Source: Pseudomonadales bacterium (GTDB lineage: Bacteria; Pseudomonadota; Gammaproteobacteria; Pseudomonadales; IMCC2047). Taken from it: a DNA stretch of 23,229 nucleotides. The DNA is taken from assembly GCA_021736745.1 (NCBI GenBank), contig JAIPFG010000008.1, positions 1 to 23,229 of the forward strand, written 5' to 3'. Under the pieces are notes generated by a model. The model made no database searches, was not told where the DNA came from, and was given only the letters and a program-made list of their open reading frames with translations. The stretch's first letter is position 1. The number at the start of each line of letters is the position of its first letter. This document shows, piece by piece, positions 1 through 7,526 of the stretch. Position numbers and translations under genes: made by a program.

Positions 1-110
1 TCATGGTTGCGCGCAAACAGATTTTAGGTGTTACGCCGCTTAGAAGCGAAAAAATCAGACGCCGTATTATCCCTTTCCCCGTAACCGAACCAACAACCCG
101 GAGTATATAA
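1..110 (+). CDS. SAM-dependent methyltransferase, C-terminal fragment
   Basis: Only the last ~36 residues are present; the gene starts before the window. The visible end reads VARKQILGVTPLR followed by a short basic, proline-containing tail and a TAA stop. This resembles the C-terminus of the small class I methyltransferases that lie directly upstream of rnhA in pseudomonads and relatives. No catalytic motif is inside the window, so the call rests on this tail and on gene order. The stop is 3 nt before the rnhA start, which points to one transcript and probably translational coupling. The GGAG at 100-103, inside this gene, is the likely rnhA ribosome binding site. Confidence 0.6.
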   Translation, partial: MVARKQILGVTPLRSEKIRRRIIPFPVTEPTTRSI

Positions 111-113
111 CCA

Positions 114-572
114 GTGACTGAAAAGGTGGAAATGTTTACTGATGGTGCCTGTAAAGGTAATCCCGGGCCAGGTGGCTGGGGCGTTCTGTTAAGGTATAAA
201 AACAAGGAAAAAAAATTGCACGGTGGCGCCGCCAACACCACAAATAATCGCATGGAGCTGATGGCGGTAATTGAAGGCTTGCGGAGCCTAAACCGTACTT
301 GCCGCATTACCATCACCACCGACTCTGCCTATGTTAAAAATGGTATCACGGGCTGGATTACAGATTGGAAAAAACGGGGGTGGAAAACAGCTGCGAAAAA
401 GCCCGTTAAAAATGAGGATTTGTGGCGCCTATTGGACAATGAAGTCGCTCAGCATGATATTGAATGGCACTGGGTAAAAGGGCATAGCGGGCACCCTGAA
501 AATGAAATGGCCGACGAATTAGCCAATCTTGGGGTCAAACAGTTTTTAGACAGCCATTCTGGCACAGCTTAG
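114..572 (+). CDS. rnhA: Ribonuclease HI
   Basis: Cytoplasmic endonuclease that cuts the RNA strand of RNA-DNA hybrids, removing R-loops and primer remnants. The 152-residue length is normal. All catalytic residues fall at the same numbers as in the E. coli enzyme: D10 in FTDGACKGNPG, E48 in NRMELMA, D70 in TTDSAYV and D134 in EMADELA, with H124 in VKGHSGH. The basic Trp-rich handle (WKKRGWK, about 85-91) that grips the hybrid is also present. The start codon is GTG, 10 nt after a GGAG site within the upstream gene. dnaQ follows 12 nt after the stop on the same strand. This tandem order differs from the divergent rnhA/dnaQ arrangement of E. coli and matches pseudomonads. Identification is secure. 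Confidence 0.97.
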   Translation: MTEKVEMFTDGACKGNPGPGGWGVLLRYKNKEKKLHGGAANTTNNRMELMAVIEGLRSLNRTCRITITTDSAYVKNGITGWITDWKKRGWKTAAKKPVKNEDLWRLLDNEVAQHDIEWHWVKGHSGHPENEMADELANLGVKQFLDSHSGTA

Positions 573-584
573 GTTGAGTAACGT

Positions 585-1295
585 ATGCGTCAAATAGTAC
601 TGGATACAGAAACCACCGGATTGGAAGTTTCACAGGGTCACCGTATTATTGAAATTGGTGGCGTGGAACTGATTGATCGTAAATTGACTGGGCGCCATTT
701 TCACCAGTATATCAATCCGCACCGGGAAATTGATGCAGGAGCAATGGAGGTGCATGGTATTACCAATGAATATCTTGCGGATAAGCCGAGCTTTGCCGAC
801 ATTGCAGACCAATTCCTCGAGTTTATTCGAGGCGCTGAATTAATCATACACAACGCGCCTTTTGATATTTCCTTCATGGATACCGAATTCCAACTGGTTT
901 CCAGCAAATATCCACGCACTCGTGATGTTTGTTCCGTTGTCGATACGGTCGTCATGGCCCGGAAAAAGCACCCAGGACAGAAAAACAACCTGGATGCTTT
1001 ATGTAAGCGTTATGGCGTTGATAATTCGCAACGGGACTTGCATGGCGCACTACTGGATGCGGAAATTTTAGCGGACGTCTATTTGGCAATGACCGGCGGC
1101 CAAACCGCGCTGAGTTTAGGCGGTACGGATGCGCCGACTAACAACCAGGAAAAATTGGAAATTCAAACGATCAGCCTGGATCGAAAGCCACTTAGGGTAA
1201 TTAAAGCTTGTCCCGAGGAACAGGCTGCCCATGAAGAGCAGCTGCAAAAGATAAAAAAAGCGAGTGGCGCGTGTTTGTGGTTGGATATTAGCTAA
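585..1295 (+). CDS. dnaQ: DNA polymerase III epsilon subunit (proofreading exonuclease)
   Basis: 3'-5' exonuclease of the replicative polymerase core; it binds the alpha subunit through its C-terminal tail. The 236-residue length is close to the usual ~240. The DEDDh active site is complete: D7 and E9 in VLDTETTGLE (ExoI), D94 in IHNAPFDISFMDTEF (ExoII), and H153 with D158 in DLHGALLDAEILADVYLAMTGGQ (ExoIII). The region after about residue 185 is less conserved and contains the alpha-binding segment. It forms a unit with rnhA. It converges on nhaB with only 14 bp between the stop codons and no terminator visible there, so the two transcripts probably overlap at their 3' ends. Confidence 0.97.
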   Translation: MRQIVLDTETTGLEVSQGHRIIEIGGVELIDRKLTGRHFHQYINPHREIDAGAMEVHGITNEYLADKPSFADIADQFLEFIRGAELIIHNAPFDISFMDTEFQLVSSKYPRTRDVCSVVDTVVMARKKHPGQKNNLDALCKRYGVDNSQRDLHGALLDAEILADVYLAMTGGQTALSLGGTDAPTNNQEKLEIQTISLDRKPLRVIKACPEEQAAHEEQLQKIKKASGACLWLDIS

Positions 1296-1308
1296 TCGAC
1301 TAATCGAC
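1293..1308. repeat. Tandem 8-bp duplication at dnaQ/nhaB convergent ends
   Basis: TAATCGAC occurs twice in direct succession, at 1293-1300 and 1301-1308. The first copy contains the dnaQ stop codon and the second fills the gap before the nhaB stop. It looks like a replication-slippage duplication; no function is evident. Confidence 0.7.
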
Positions 1309-1309
1309 G

Positions 1310-2812
1310 TTAAAGCCAGTAAGTAACGCCCAGAAAGCCCATTACACCTAAGACAACGGTATATGGTAAAGCCATAATCACCATGCGCCCATAGGAAAGC
1401 CTGATTAAGGGCGCCAGTGCTGAAGTCAACAAAAACAAAAATGCCGCCTGGCCATTGGGCGTGGCAACACTGGGCAGATTTGTACCTGTATTAATAGCAA
1501 CAGCCAATAGATTAAAGTGTTCCCGCGTAATTTCTCCCGCATCCAGCGCTGCCTTGACTTCGTTAATATAGACCGTTGCCACAAACACATTGTCACTAAT
1601 CATCGACAAAAGGCCGTTGGCGATAAAAAACATTCCTGGCTGTACACTGACATCCATAGACAACACAAAATGGCTGACAGGATCAAATAAATGTTGTTCG
1701 TGGATGACCGATACGATGGCGAAAAAAACCACCAACAGTGCCGTGAAGGGTAGACCCTCTTCAAAAGATCGTCCGATCTGGTGTTCATCGATAACGCCAT
1801 TAGAAGCAGTTTGTGAGACGATAATCGTCAATCCGATCATCCCTACTTCCGCAACATGAAATGCCAAGCCAAGTACCAATAGCATGGCAACCGTGCCTTG
1901 CACGATGAGGCTTGCTTTTTGCCTATTGGTTCTTTCCAGGTCGTGCGTTTTATCAACATCCTGAAGAATTTCTCTTACCTGCTCCGGTAATTTTGCCCCA
2001 TAACCAAACCAACCGGTTATTTCGAGTAAATACACGGTAACCAAGCCTGCGAACAAAACCGGCATCGTGACGGGAGCCATTCGGATAAAGAAATCAGCAA
2101 ACTCCCAACCGGCAACCTTTGCAATTAACAAATTTTGAGGCTCCCCGACAAGAGTGCAAACACCACCGAGGGCTGTACCAACAGCACCATGCATCATTAA
2201 GCTGCGGAGAAATGCTCGGAACTGATCAAGATCTCCTCGATGAAACTCGTGAATGCTGATATCACTGCCGTGATCGTGCTCATGGTGAACCTTTTTCCCG
2301 GAAGCAACCTTATGATAGATGGTATAGAAACCAACACTGACACTAATTAATACAGCAGTAACGGTTAAAGCATCTAAAAATGCGGAAAGAAAGGCGGCAA
2401 CAAGAGAGAATAATAGTGAAATGACTATCTTGGACTTTACACGAATCAAAATTTTTGTAAAAACATAGAGGAGCAGGTCTTTCATAAAATAGATACCTGC
2501 CACCATGAACATCAATAAAAAAATAACCTCGATATTATTGATCGCTTCCGTAAAGACAGCATGTGGGGAACTCATGCCAAGTAGAATTGCTTCCAGCGCG
2601 AGCAGACCACCAGGTTGAAGCGGATAACACTTCAAGGCCATCGCCAGGGTAAAAATAAACTCCAAAATTAATACCCAACCAGTAACAAAAGGTCCTACGG
2701 TAAAAAGTAAAATTGGATTAAGAATTAAAAAAAGTATGATGGTTTGCTTATACCAGGAGGGCGCAGATCCCAAAAAATTATGAGCGAATGCCTGAGCAAT
2801 ACTTCGTGACAT
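1310..2812 (-). CDS. nhaB: Na+/H+ antiporter NhaB
   Basis: Inner-membrane electrogenic sodium/proton antiporter for sodium and pH homeostasis. The 500 residues match the ~510 of characterised NhaB. The family N-terminus (SIAQAFAHNFLGSAPSWYK) is followed by about a dozen hydrophobic segments. Recognisable family stretches include the acidic-containing AFLDALTVTAVLISV (about 143-157), LRSLMMHGAVGTALGGVCTLVGEPQNLLIAKVAGW and NTGTNLPSVATPNGQAAFLFLLTS. A histidine-rich hydrophilic loop with six histidines lies near residues 176-191, where E. coli NhaB has an ordinary polar loop. The start ATG is preceded by AAGGGA. An AT-rich 164-bp upstream region contains a hairpin at 2833-2847. The gene faces dnaQ and is transcribed away from the nudL-pabB pair's promoter but on the same strand. 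Confidence 0.96.
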   Translation of the reverse strand: MSRSIAQAFAHNFLGSAPSWYKQTIILFLILNPILLFTVGPFVTGWVLILEFIFTLAMALKCYPLQPGGLLALEAILLGMSSPHAVFTEAINNIEVIFLLMFMVAGIYFMKDLLLYVFTKILIRVKSKIVISLLFSLVAAFLSAFLDALTVTAVLISVSVGFYTIYHKVASGKKVHHEHDHGSDISIHEFHRGDLDQFRAFLRSLMMHGAVGTALGGVCTLVGEPQNLLIAKVAGWEFADFFIRMAPVTMPVLFAGLVTVYLLEITGWFGYGAKLPEQVREILQDVDKTHDLERTNRQKASLIVQGTVAMLLVLGLAFHVAEVGMIGLTIIVSQTASNGVIDEHQIGRSFEEGLPFTALLVVFFAIVSVIHEQHLFDPVSHFVLSMDVSVQPGMFFIANGLLSMISDNVFVATVYINEVKAALDAGEITREHFNLLAVAINTGTNLPSVATPNGQAAFLFLLTSALAPLIRLSYGRMVIMALPYTVVLGVMGFLGVTYWL

Positions 2813-2832
2813 TTTTTATCCCTTGGTCTTGC

Positions 2833-2851
2833 AGCCTTATAAAGGCTTTTT
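2833..2851 (+). terminator. Small hairpin plus T-tract in the nhaB leader (plus-strand terminator-like)
   Basis: AGCCTT (2833-2838) and AAGGCT (2842-2847) form a 6-bp stem with a 3-nt ATA spacer, followed on the plus strand by TTTT at 2848-2851. The shape is that of a short intrinsic terminator reading left to right, antisense to nhaB. In the nhaB sense direction it would be a hairpin in the mRNA leader about 20 nt before the start, without a T-tract. The stem is short, so it may be incidental. Confidence 0.35.
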
Positions 2852-2976
2852 ATTAATTATTTGAGTGAAAATCGGATCGGATCAAACTGACCAATAATCG
2901 ATTTTGGCCCGCTAATATACCTTAGCCGATTAGCTACACGCAATCATATCTGACTTATTATTGAACCTTAAACTAT

Positions 2977-3624
2977 CTAACTTCTGTCAGACAAAATATC
3001 TTGGTAGAGACCCATCAGTATTCCCGCGGTGACTCCCCAGATATGATGCTGTTCGTAGTAAGTTGAATAATAACGGCGTCGAAACTCATTATATTGATGC
3101 TCTTTAAGTTGAAAAACATCAGGCCTCAACAAATGATTCAGAGGGACATGAATAATCTCAGCGACCTCTGAAGGATCGGCTGTCAGCTTAACCGGAGCCT
3201 GAATCAATCCGATGACGGGGGTTACGCAAAATCCGCTGATCGTATAATAATCTCCAAGTCGACCAACTACCTCTACCTGATCTGACGGCAAACCGATCTC
3301 TTCTTGGGCCTCTCTTAAGGCGGCTTCGATATGAGTCTCCGCCGCCCCTTCCAACCTGCCGCCAGGAAAACTAATTTGCCCGGCATGGCTACGCAAATGG
3401 TCGGCTCGACGTGTGAGTAACAGCTCTGGCCCGTTGGGTCTATCGAAAATGGGGATTAGCACTGCAGCAGCTTTATTAGATTTTTCGCACAGGCTTTTAA
3501 AAAGCAGGGAATCATCCTTATACAGAGGCGGAGGAGGGGGCTCCTGCCGCTCCAAAAAATGGTTTCTCAGGAAGCTAATCGATAATTCATTCGCTGGGAA
3601 ATTTAAATTTTCAGTTTTACTCAT
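2977..3624 (-). CDS. nudL: NudL-type Nudix hydrolase (CoA pyrophosphatase-like)
   Basis: Cytoplasmic Nudix hydrolase of the group typified by E. coli NudL/YeaB, thought to cleave CoA-like pyrophosphates. The 215 residues include the UPF0035-type lead-in LLLTRRADHLRSHAGQISFPGG (about 68-89). This runs into the Nudix box, whose metal-binding core REAQEEIGL spans about 104-112. A run of five prolines (29-33) in the N-terminal extension is unusual but sits outside the fold. The ATG overlaps the pabB stop by 4 bp (ATGA), so translation is probably coupled. The pabB-nudL order is the same in E. coli, which supports the name. The substrate is inferred from the family, not shown here. Confidence 0.88.
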   Translation of the reverse strand: MSKTENLNFPANELSISFLRNHFLERQEPPPPPLYKDDSLLFKSLCEKSNKAAAVLIPIFDRPNGPELLLTRRADHLRSHAGQISFPGGRLEGAAETHIEAALREAQEEIGLPSDQVEVVGRLGDYYTISGFCVTPVIGLIQAPVKLTADPSEVAEIIHVPLNHLLRPDVFQLKEHQYNEFRRRYYSTYYEQHHIWGVTAGILMGLYQDILSDRS

Positions 3625-4997
3625 GCTAAGTCGCTTGGTTGCTCCTGCAACGCACTTAGTAAATTGCTGACTTTAACATAGCTCTCCTGGAATTCATTAT
3701 CAACATCGGAGTCCGCTACAATACCGCCTCCGCCCCAGCAATAGATATGTTGTTTGTGGCAAACTAAAGTTCGTATAGCAATATTGGTATCCATGTTCCC
3801 ATTAAAATCCAAATAGCCAATGCTTCCACAATAGACGCCTCGTCTTTGCGGTTCCAGTTCGTCGATTATTTCCATGGCCCGTCGTTTAGGTGCACCTGTA
3901 ATTGACCCTCCAGGAAAGCAGTCACGCAAAATATCGACGGCATCCCGGTCGGGTTTCAGTTCTCCACAAACAGTACTGACTAAGTGGTGTACATTGGAGT
4001 ACGTTTCAATAGTGAAAATCTCAGGAACTTTAACACTACCCAGAGCACAATTTTTGCTAATGTCGTTGCGCATCAAATCAACAATCATCAAATTTTCAGC
4101 TTGATCTTTTGTACTGTTTTGCAATTTCTGGATGTATTGTTGATCTTCTATGATGCTCTGACCACGTGGATGGGTGCCTTTGATCGGTTTGGTTTCAACT
4201 TGTCTATCCCGTACTCGGATGAAGCGCTCAGGAGATAATGACAATATAGCGTATTCATCCGCCTGCAGAAAAGCACTAAAAGGTGCATCAGTTATGTCTC
4301 TTAATTTCAAATAAGCAGACCATTCATCACCTTCGTAATCAGCTTCAAACCTTTGTGAAAGGTTTATTTGATAACAATCACCTGCATAAATGTATTGAAG
4401 TATTTTCCTGTATGAGTCGATATACTGCGCTGCAGTCATATTAGCGTGAAAAGCAGAACGTAAATTGAATGGTGTTATAGCGTTCTTAGGGTCGGAATAG
4501 AAAAGCGATAATAATTCAGATCGAACGTGAGAAGGGCACTCAGGCCTGGCGATGAAATAAGTTTTATGACGAATATGATCTCTTAAAAGTGCCCACAAAT
4601 AAATACCAACATCCATATCCGGAAGCCCCGGATCTTGTTTTGAGTTTGTCGAAAGATGGCTTATGTTTCTAGCCAAGTCATAGCTAAAATAACCAATGGC
4701 GCCACCAGTAAAAGGGAAATCTGGGGGGCTGGCACAGGGTTGAAAACGTCCAATTTGTTCCCTTAATACCTGAAAGGGGCATAATGTCGTCGCTGTGACG
4801 ACACCCGAAGAAGCAATGTAGCTATTTTTGCCCAAAGTCTTTATTGTTGCGCATGGGGCGGCAGCAATAATATCGACACCAGCTGAAGTGTTACTATCCA
4901 AAAAAACCGGGCTGGGTAGATGGCGAATACGTTCGAAAAGACTTTCGCTACTAATCTCATAGGGCAATGAGCGGATATAAAGTGAAGAGTGGTTCAT
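3621..4997 (-). CDS. pabB: Aminodeoxychorismate synthase component I
   Basis: Converts chorismate and ammonia, supplied by the PabA glutaminase, to 4-amino-4-deoxychorismate for p-aminobenzoate and folate synthesis in the cytoplasm. The 458 residues match PabB. K273 in PIKGTHPRG corresponds to the lysine nucleophile (K274 in E. coli) that separates PabB-type enzymes from TrpE. Other chorismate-binding signatures are ENLMIVDLMRND, HHLVSTVCGEL, FPGGSITGAPKRRAMEIIDELE and YCGSIGYLDFNG. It lacks a fused PabA or PabC domain. The start has only a weak Shine-Dalgarno; the nearby upstream ATG runs straight into a stop. It forms a two-gene unit with nudL, overlapping by 4 bp. Confidence 0.96.
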   Translation of the reverse strand: MNHSSLYIRSLPYEISSESLFERIRHLPSPVFLDSNTSAGVDIIAAAPCATIKTLGKNSYIASSGVVTATTLCPFQVLREQIGRFQPCASPPDFPFTGGAIGYFSYDLARNISHLSTNSKQDPGLPDMDVGIYLWALLRDHIRHKTYFIARPECPSHVRSELLSLFYSDPKNAITPFNLRSAFHANMTAAQYIDSYRKILQYIYAGDCYQINLSQRFEADYEGDEWSAYLKLRDITDAPFSAFLQADEYAILSLSPERFIRVRDRQVETKPIKGTHPRGQSIIEDQQYIQKLQNSTKDQAENLMIVDLMRNDISKNCALGSVKVPEIFTIETYSNVHHLVSTVCGELKPDRDAVDILRDCFPGGSITGAPKRRAMEIIDELEPQRRGVYCGSIGYLDFNGNMDTNIAIRTLVCHKQHIYCWGGGGIVADSDVDNEFQESYVKVSNLLSALQEQPSDLA

Positions 4998-5036
4998 TAT
5001 TTCATTTTGCGGTTAATGTCTTATCTTATTGTTTTA

Positions 5037-6278
5037 TTAAGGTTTTAATAATTTATTTTTTCCGGATTTATGGCGCTCACGCATTTCGACATCGATATAC
5101 TTATCCGTAATAGCGCTGGAGCCATGGCCGGCGTCATCGCGAACATGCTCTCTTGGCCGGTGTTTAACATCATCTGAGATGCCGGTATGACGCAACCAGT
5201 GAACTGTAGCGGCGCGTAAAAGCCCAGCATCCTGCTCAAAACCATCCTTTCCAAGACGATCTATAGCCAAGTCAAAGCATTTCTGAACAATATTTCGAAT
5301 TTGTCGAGTGCTGTTAATAACACCACGTCCTCTTGTTTTAGGGATCAACGGGTTTGCTTCACCCGGAGTCGGTAGTGGTGATAACCCTATATAGCGGCGA
5401 TAACGTTTAAGTGCCGCCAGCATGGCATCACTGACGGAAATATCACGTTCTTTATTCCCTTTACCTACAGTTGTGAACCACCAGTTACCATCCATATCCA
5501 TATGGAAATCTCCCATTTCGGGTGTCCATCGTGTACTAGCGGCCAGTTCAGAAATGCGTAAGTACATACCATATAACGCCTGAATAATGAATAATGTGCG
5601 TTCATGCTCCAACGGGTTTGATTGAGCCATAATCTCTGCAGTATCAATAACATAGCCCCATTGAAGTTCTGTCAGCCGTCTTATTTTGGGTTTTTGTTGG
5701 TATTTTCGAAGATATTTACTTTTTTGCCTGATCAGGGCTATTGGATTGTTTTCAATATATTCTTCCTGCACGAGGTAGGTAAAAAAGCTGCTTAAAATAG
5801 AAAATATTGCCTGTAACGCTTTTGCAGACAAAGTAAAGTCCTTCCGCTGCTTTGTGTTGTCTCGCCCATTCGTTTTGACGATGAACGGTCTCCATTCAGG
5901 ATTAGAGATTCTTTGCCCGTCACGATTGATAAAGCGGGAAACGGATTTAAGACCAATCCAGGATAGTGGGGGGCTTTGGCAAAAATCGATAAAACTTTCG
6001 ATATCCAAACGTTTTAACTCATTCAAACTGGTTTTATTGATAAACCAAGACCATTGCAGCAGCCGTTCGACTTCACGTCGATAGGAGGCAAAGGTATCCT
6101 TGCTGCCGCGATAGCTGTAGAGGAATTCATTAGCGTGACGATAATCCTCGTCGGCCTTAAGTATTTGAGAAGATTGAAAGTATATGGAAATAGGCTCAAC
6201 GGTTGGTTGGCCTAAAGAAAGTTTTAGATTTTCTAGGGTATCAAAAAGCGGTTGTGGTGAAGTCGGGATTTTTGTCAT
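5037..6278 (-). CDS. Stand-alone tyrosine recombinase/integrase
   Basis: Phage-integrase-family site-specific recombinase, 413 residues from the ATG at 6278; a TTG three codons earlier (6287) is possible but less likely. The N-terminal ~180 residues form the core-binding region, including FASYRREVERLLQWSWF and a helical QAIFSILSSFFTYLVQEEYIENNPIALI. The catalytic domain has the full set: R241 in MYLRISELAAS, K273 in VGKGNKERDI, H360 and R363 in HWLRHTG, H385 in DDAGHGS, and nucleophile Y394 in TDKYIDV. It should therefore be active. No excisionase, phage, transposon or integron cargo is adjacent, and no flanking direct repeat was found. A TetR gene lies upstream on the same strand and a perfect 22-bp inverted repeat sits 27 nt before the start. 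The recombination target is unknown. Confidence 0.9.
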   Translation of the reverse strand: MTKIPTSPQPLFDTLENLKLSLGQPTVEPISIYFQSSQILKADEDYRHANEFLYSYRGSKDTFASYRREVERLLQWSWFINKTSLNELKRLDIESFIDFCQSPPLSWIGLKSVSRFINRDGQRISNPEWRPFIVKTNGRDNTKQRKDFTLSAKALQAIFSILSSFFTYLVQEEYIENNPIALIRQKSKYLRKYQQKPKIRRLTELQWGYVIDTAEIMAQSNPLEHERTLFIIQALYGMYLRISELAASTRWTPEMGDFHMDMDGNWWFTTVGKGNKERDISVSDAMLAALKRYRRYIGLSPLPTPGEANPLIPKTRGRGVINSTRQIRNIVQKCFDLAIDRLGKDGFEQDAGLLRAATVHWLRHTGISDDVKHRPREHVRDDAGHGSSAITDKYIDVEMRERHKSGKNKLLKP

Positions 6279-6304
6279 AGTGTGCAAATTCTTTGGCTAT
6301 TCGG

Positions 6305-6352
6305 ATAGTCTATTATTTCCTGTAATAAAGATTACAGGAAATAATAGACTAT
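6305..6352. repeat. Perfect 22-bp inverted repeat upstream of the recombinase gene
   Basis: Arms 6305-6326 and 6331-6352 are perfect reverse complements with a 4-nt AAAG spacer. The arm core is CTATTATTTCCTGTAAT. It lies between the tetR stop (6390) and the recombinase ATG (6278), 26 nt before that ATG. There is no T-tract on either side, so it is not a standard intrinsic terminator. It could be an operator, a recombinase binding site or a cruciform/RNA hairpin controlling recombinase expression. Confidence 0.9.
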
Positions 6353-6389
6353 TAATATCTTCCCTGCCACTACAAAAATACTCTAACGG

Positions 6390-7052
6390 TTATAAACGTG
6401 AATCCCATTGTGATAATAAAGAGTCAATATCGTCAATATTCGAATCTGTAATAGCCCAGGATCGACGCAAATGAGTCAATGTAGTTAATAGCTGTTCTTT
6501 CGTTGCTTTATTCCGGTTAGCCAGCCACCAATTAACAACTGATAGAATCATACCGATTTCAGCGCGTGCCCCAATTTCTGGATGAATACCATGATGGATA
6601 TGTCCGTCTTTAACGCCCTTTTTGAGTTCCTCCATGCGGAGTTCAATTAAAGGTTTAAATAAATCTGCTTTATCGTTTGAGTCAGGAACGCTGTTATCCA
6701 GTGCAATGCGCATAAGATCTTTATTTTTTTCTGCAAAATCAATTACTGCCTCAATTTCAGCGCGGTCTGAGTTACCAGACGTAGCATTGTAATTATGTGC
6801 AGCGAATATGCTAGACGCTAGCTTTGCCGCAGCGAGTCGAACGATTTCGCTGTGCAGCGCCTCCTTATCCCTGAAATGTAAATAAAATGTACCGTTAGCA
6901 ACACCCGCCTCTCTGGCCACAGCGGCTATCTTCATTCCATGAAAACCATAGTCTGAGAAAGCACGAATACCTGCATGGATAATTAACTGACGGATTTCTT
7001 CTTTTAAACGCCCCTTGAGGGGGCTCTTTTCTTCAGCAGGAAACTTTGTCAT
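6390..7052 (-). CDS. TetR/AcrR-family transcriptional regulator
   Basis: A 220-residue DNA-binding regulator. The N-terminal tetra-helical domain reads IRQLIIHAGIRAFSDYGFHGMKIAAVAREAGVANGTFYLHFRDKEAL (about 20-65). The helix-turn-helix spans about 39-60 and GTFYLHFRDKE is the classic TetR recognition-helix end. The C-terminal ~150 residues are all-helical ligand/dimer domain with no recognisable ligand class. The gene is followed after 111 bp by the recombinase gene on the same strand, and a read-through transcript is possible. Four palindromic sites lie 39-116 bp upstream of the start, so autoregulation is likely. The divergent antiporter at 7527 is a possible second target, though its start is ~360 bp from the array. 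Confidence 0.93.
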   Translation of the reverse strand: MTKFPAEEKSPLKGRLKEEIRQLIIHAGIRAFSDYGFHGMKIAAVAREAGVANGTFYLHFRDKEALHSEIVRLAAAKLASSIFAAHNYNATSGNSDRAEIEAVIDFAEKNKDLMRIALDNSVPDSNDKADLFKPLIELRMEELKKGVKDGHIHHGIHPEIGARAEIGMILSVVNWWLANRNKATKEQLLTTLTHLRRSWAITDSNIDDIDSLLSQWDSRL

Positions 7053-7526
7053 TGATTTCTCTTTTTTAGTTGAACTGACTTAAAAGCTATATGAGATATC
7101 TCTCACACAATGAGAGATATCTCATCAATTTAACGTGAGATATCTCTCATAAAATAAGACATCTCTCATCTATATTCAATAGTTTTTATCGATGTAAGTA
7201 TTTACTACAGGCCATAGCACTATTTTAAAAGGGATAATTAAGGATTCCGTCAGCGAAAAATAGGTAGCAAACAAAATTTAGAATACACCCTGTAAAGCCA
7301 TGAACCGAATAAAGGCATCGCCAAACAGTATGCAATTATTTTATCGTGGGCCGGCATAATGACTTATGGATAGATATAGCGCTTATGCTTAACGTTATAC
7401 AAGTTGATGTGGTGAGCTGTGCGTGCATAGCGATAAGCAATCACTTAAACTGTGCTGCAATGATCCAATTTTGATAAGGTTCATTTCTTTCGACTAATTC
7501 AGCCAAACACGGAATCCAGTGTATTT
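7053..7526. other. 474-bp intergenic region between tetR and the antiporter gene
   Basis: The tetR-proximal part holds the four-site operator array (7091-7168). The rest shows no credible gene; the longest ATG-initiated reading frames I followed are under 25 codons. A possible promoter for the antiporter is TTGATA (7471-7476), a 17-bp spacer and CTAATT (7494-7499), ending ~27 bp before the start codon; the -10 is a poor match. An imperfect inverted repeat (GCTTATGCT at 7381-7389 with AGCGATAAGC at 7429-7438) is present without an assigned role. Confidence 0.6.
7091..7168. promoter_or_regulatory. Array of four TetR-type operators
   Basis: The site TGAGATATCTCTCA, with perfect palindromic core GAGATATCTC, occurs at 7092-7105, inverted at 7111-7124, directly again at 7136-7149, and with two mismatches at 7155-7168. 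Core centres are 21, 23 and 19 bp apart, about two DNA turns, so bound dimers would lie on one face. The first two copies form a 15-bp inverted repeat with a 5-nt spacer (7091-7105 and 7111-7125). The position just upstream of tetR suggests it is the binding region for that regulator. The regulator-site pairing is inferred. Confidence 0.8.

Noticed and set aside
5034..5051. TTATTAA-GGTT-TTAATAA as an attachment-site half or terminator at the recombinase gene's end
   Set aside because: It is pure A/T in the stem, has no partner copy on the other side of the tetR-recombinase region that I could find, and no proper T-tract in the gene's direction.
7381..7438. Possible integron attC-like site (GCTTAAC next to GTTATAC, flanked by a bulged inverted repeat)
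   Set aside because: The core-site pair is adjacent rather than at opposite ends, GTTATAC does not fit GTTRRRY, the stem is only nine pairs with a bulge, and the recombinase shows no recognised integron context.
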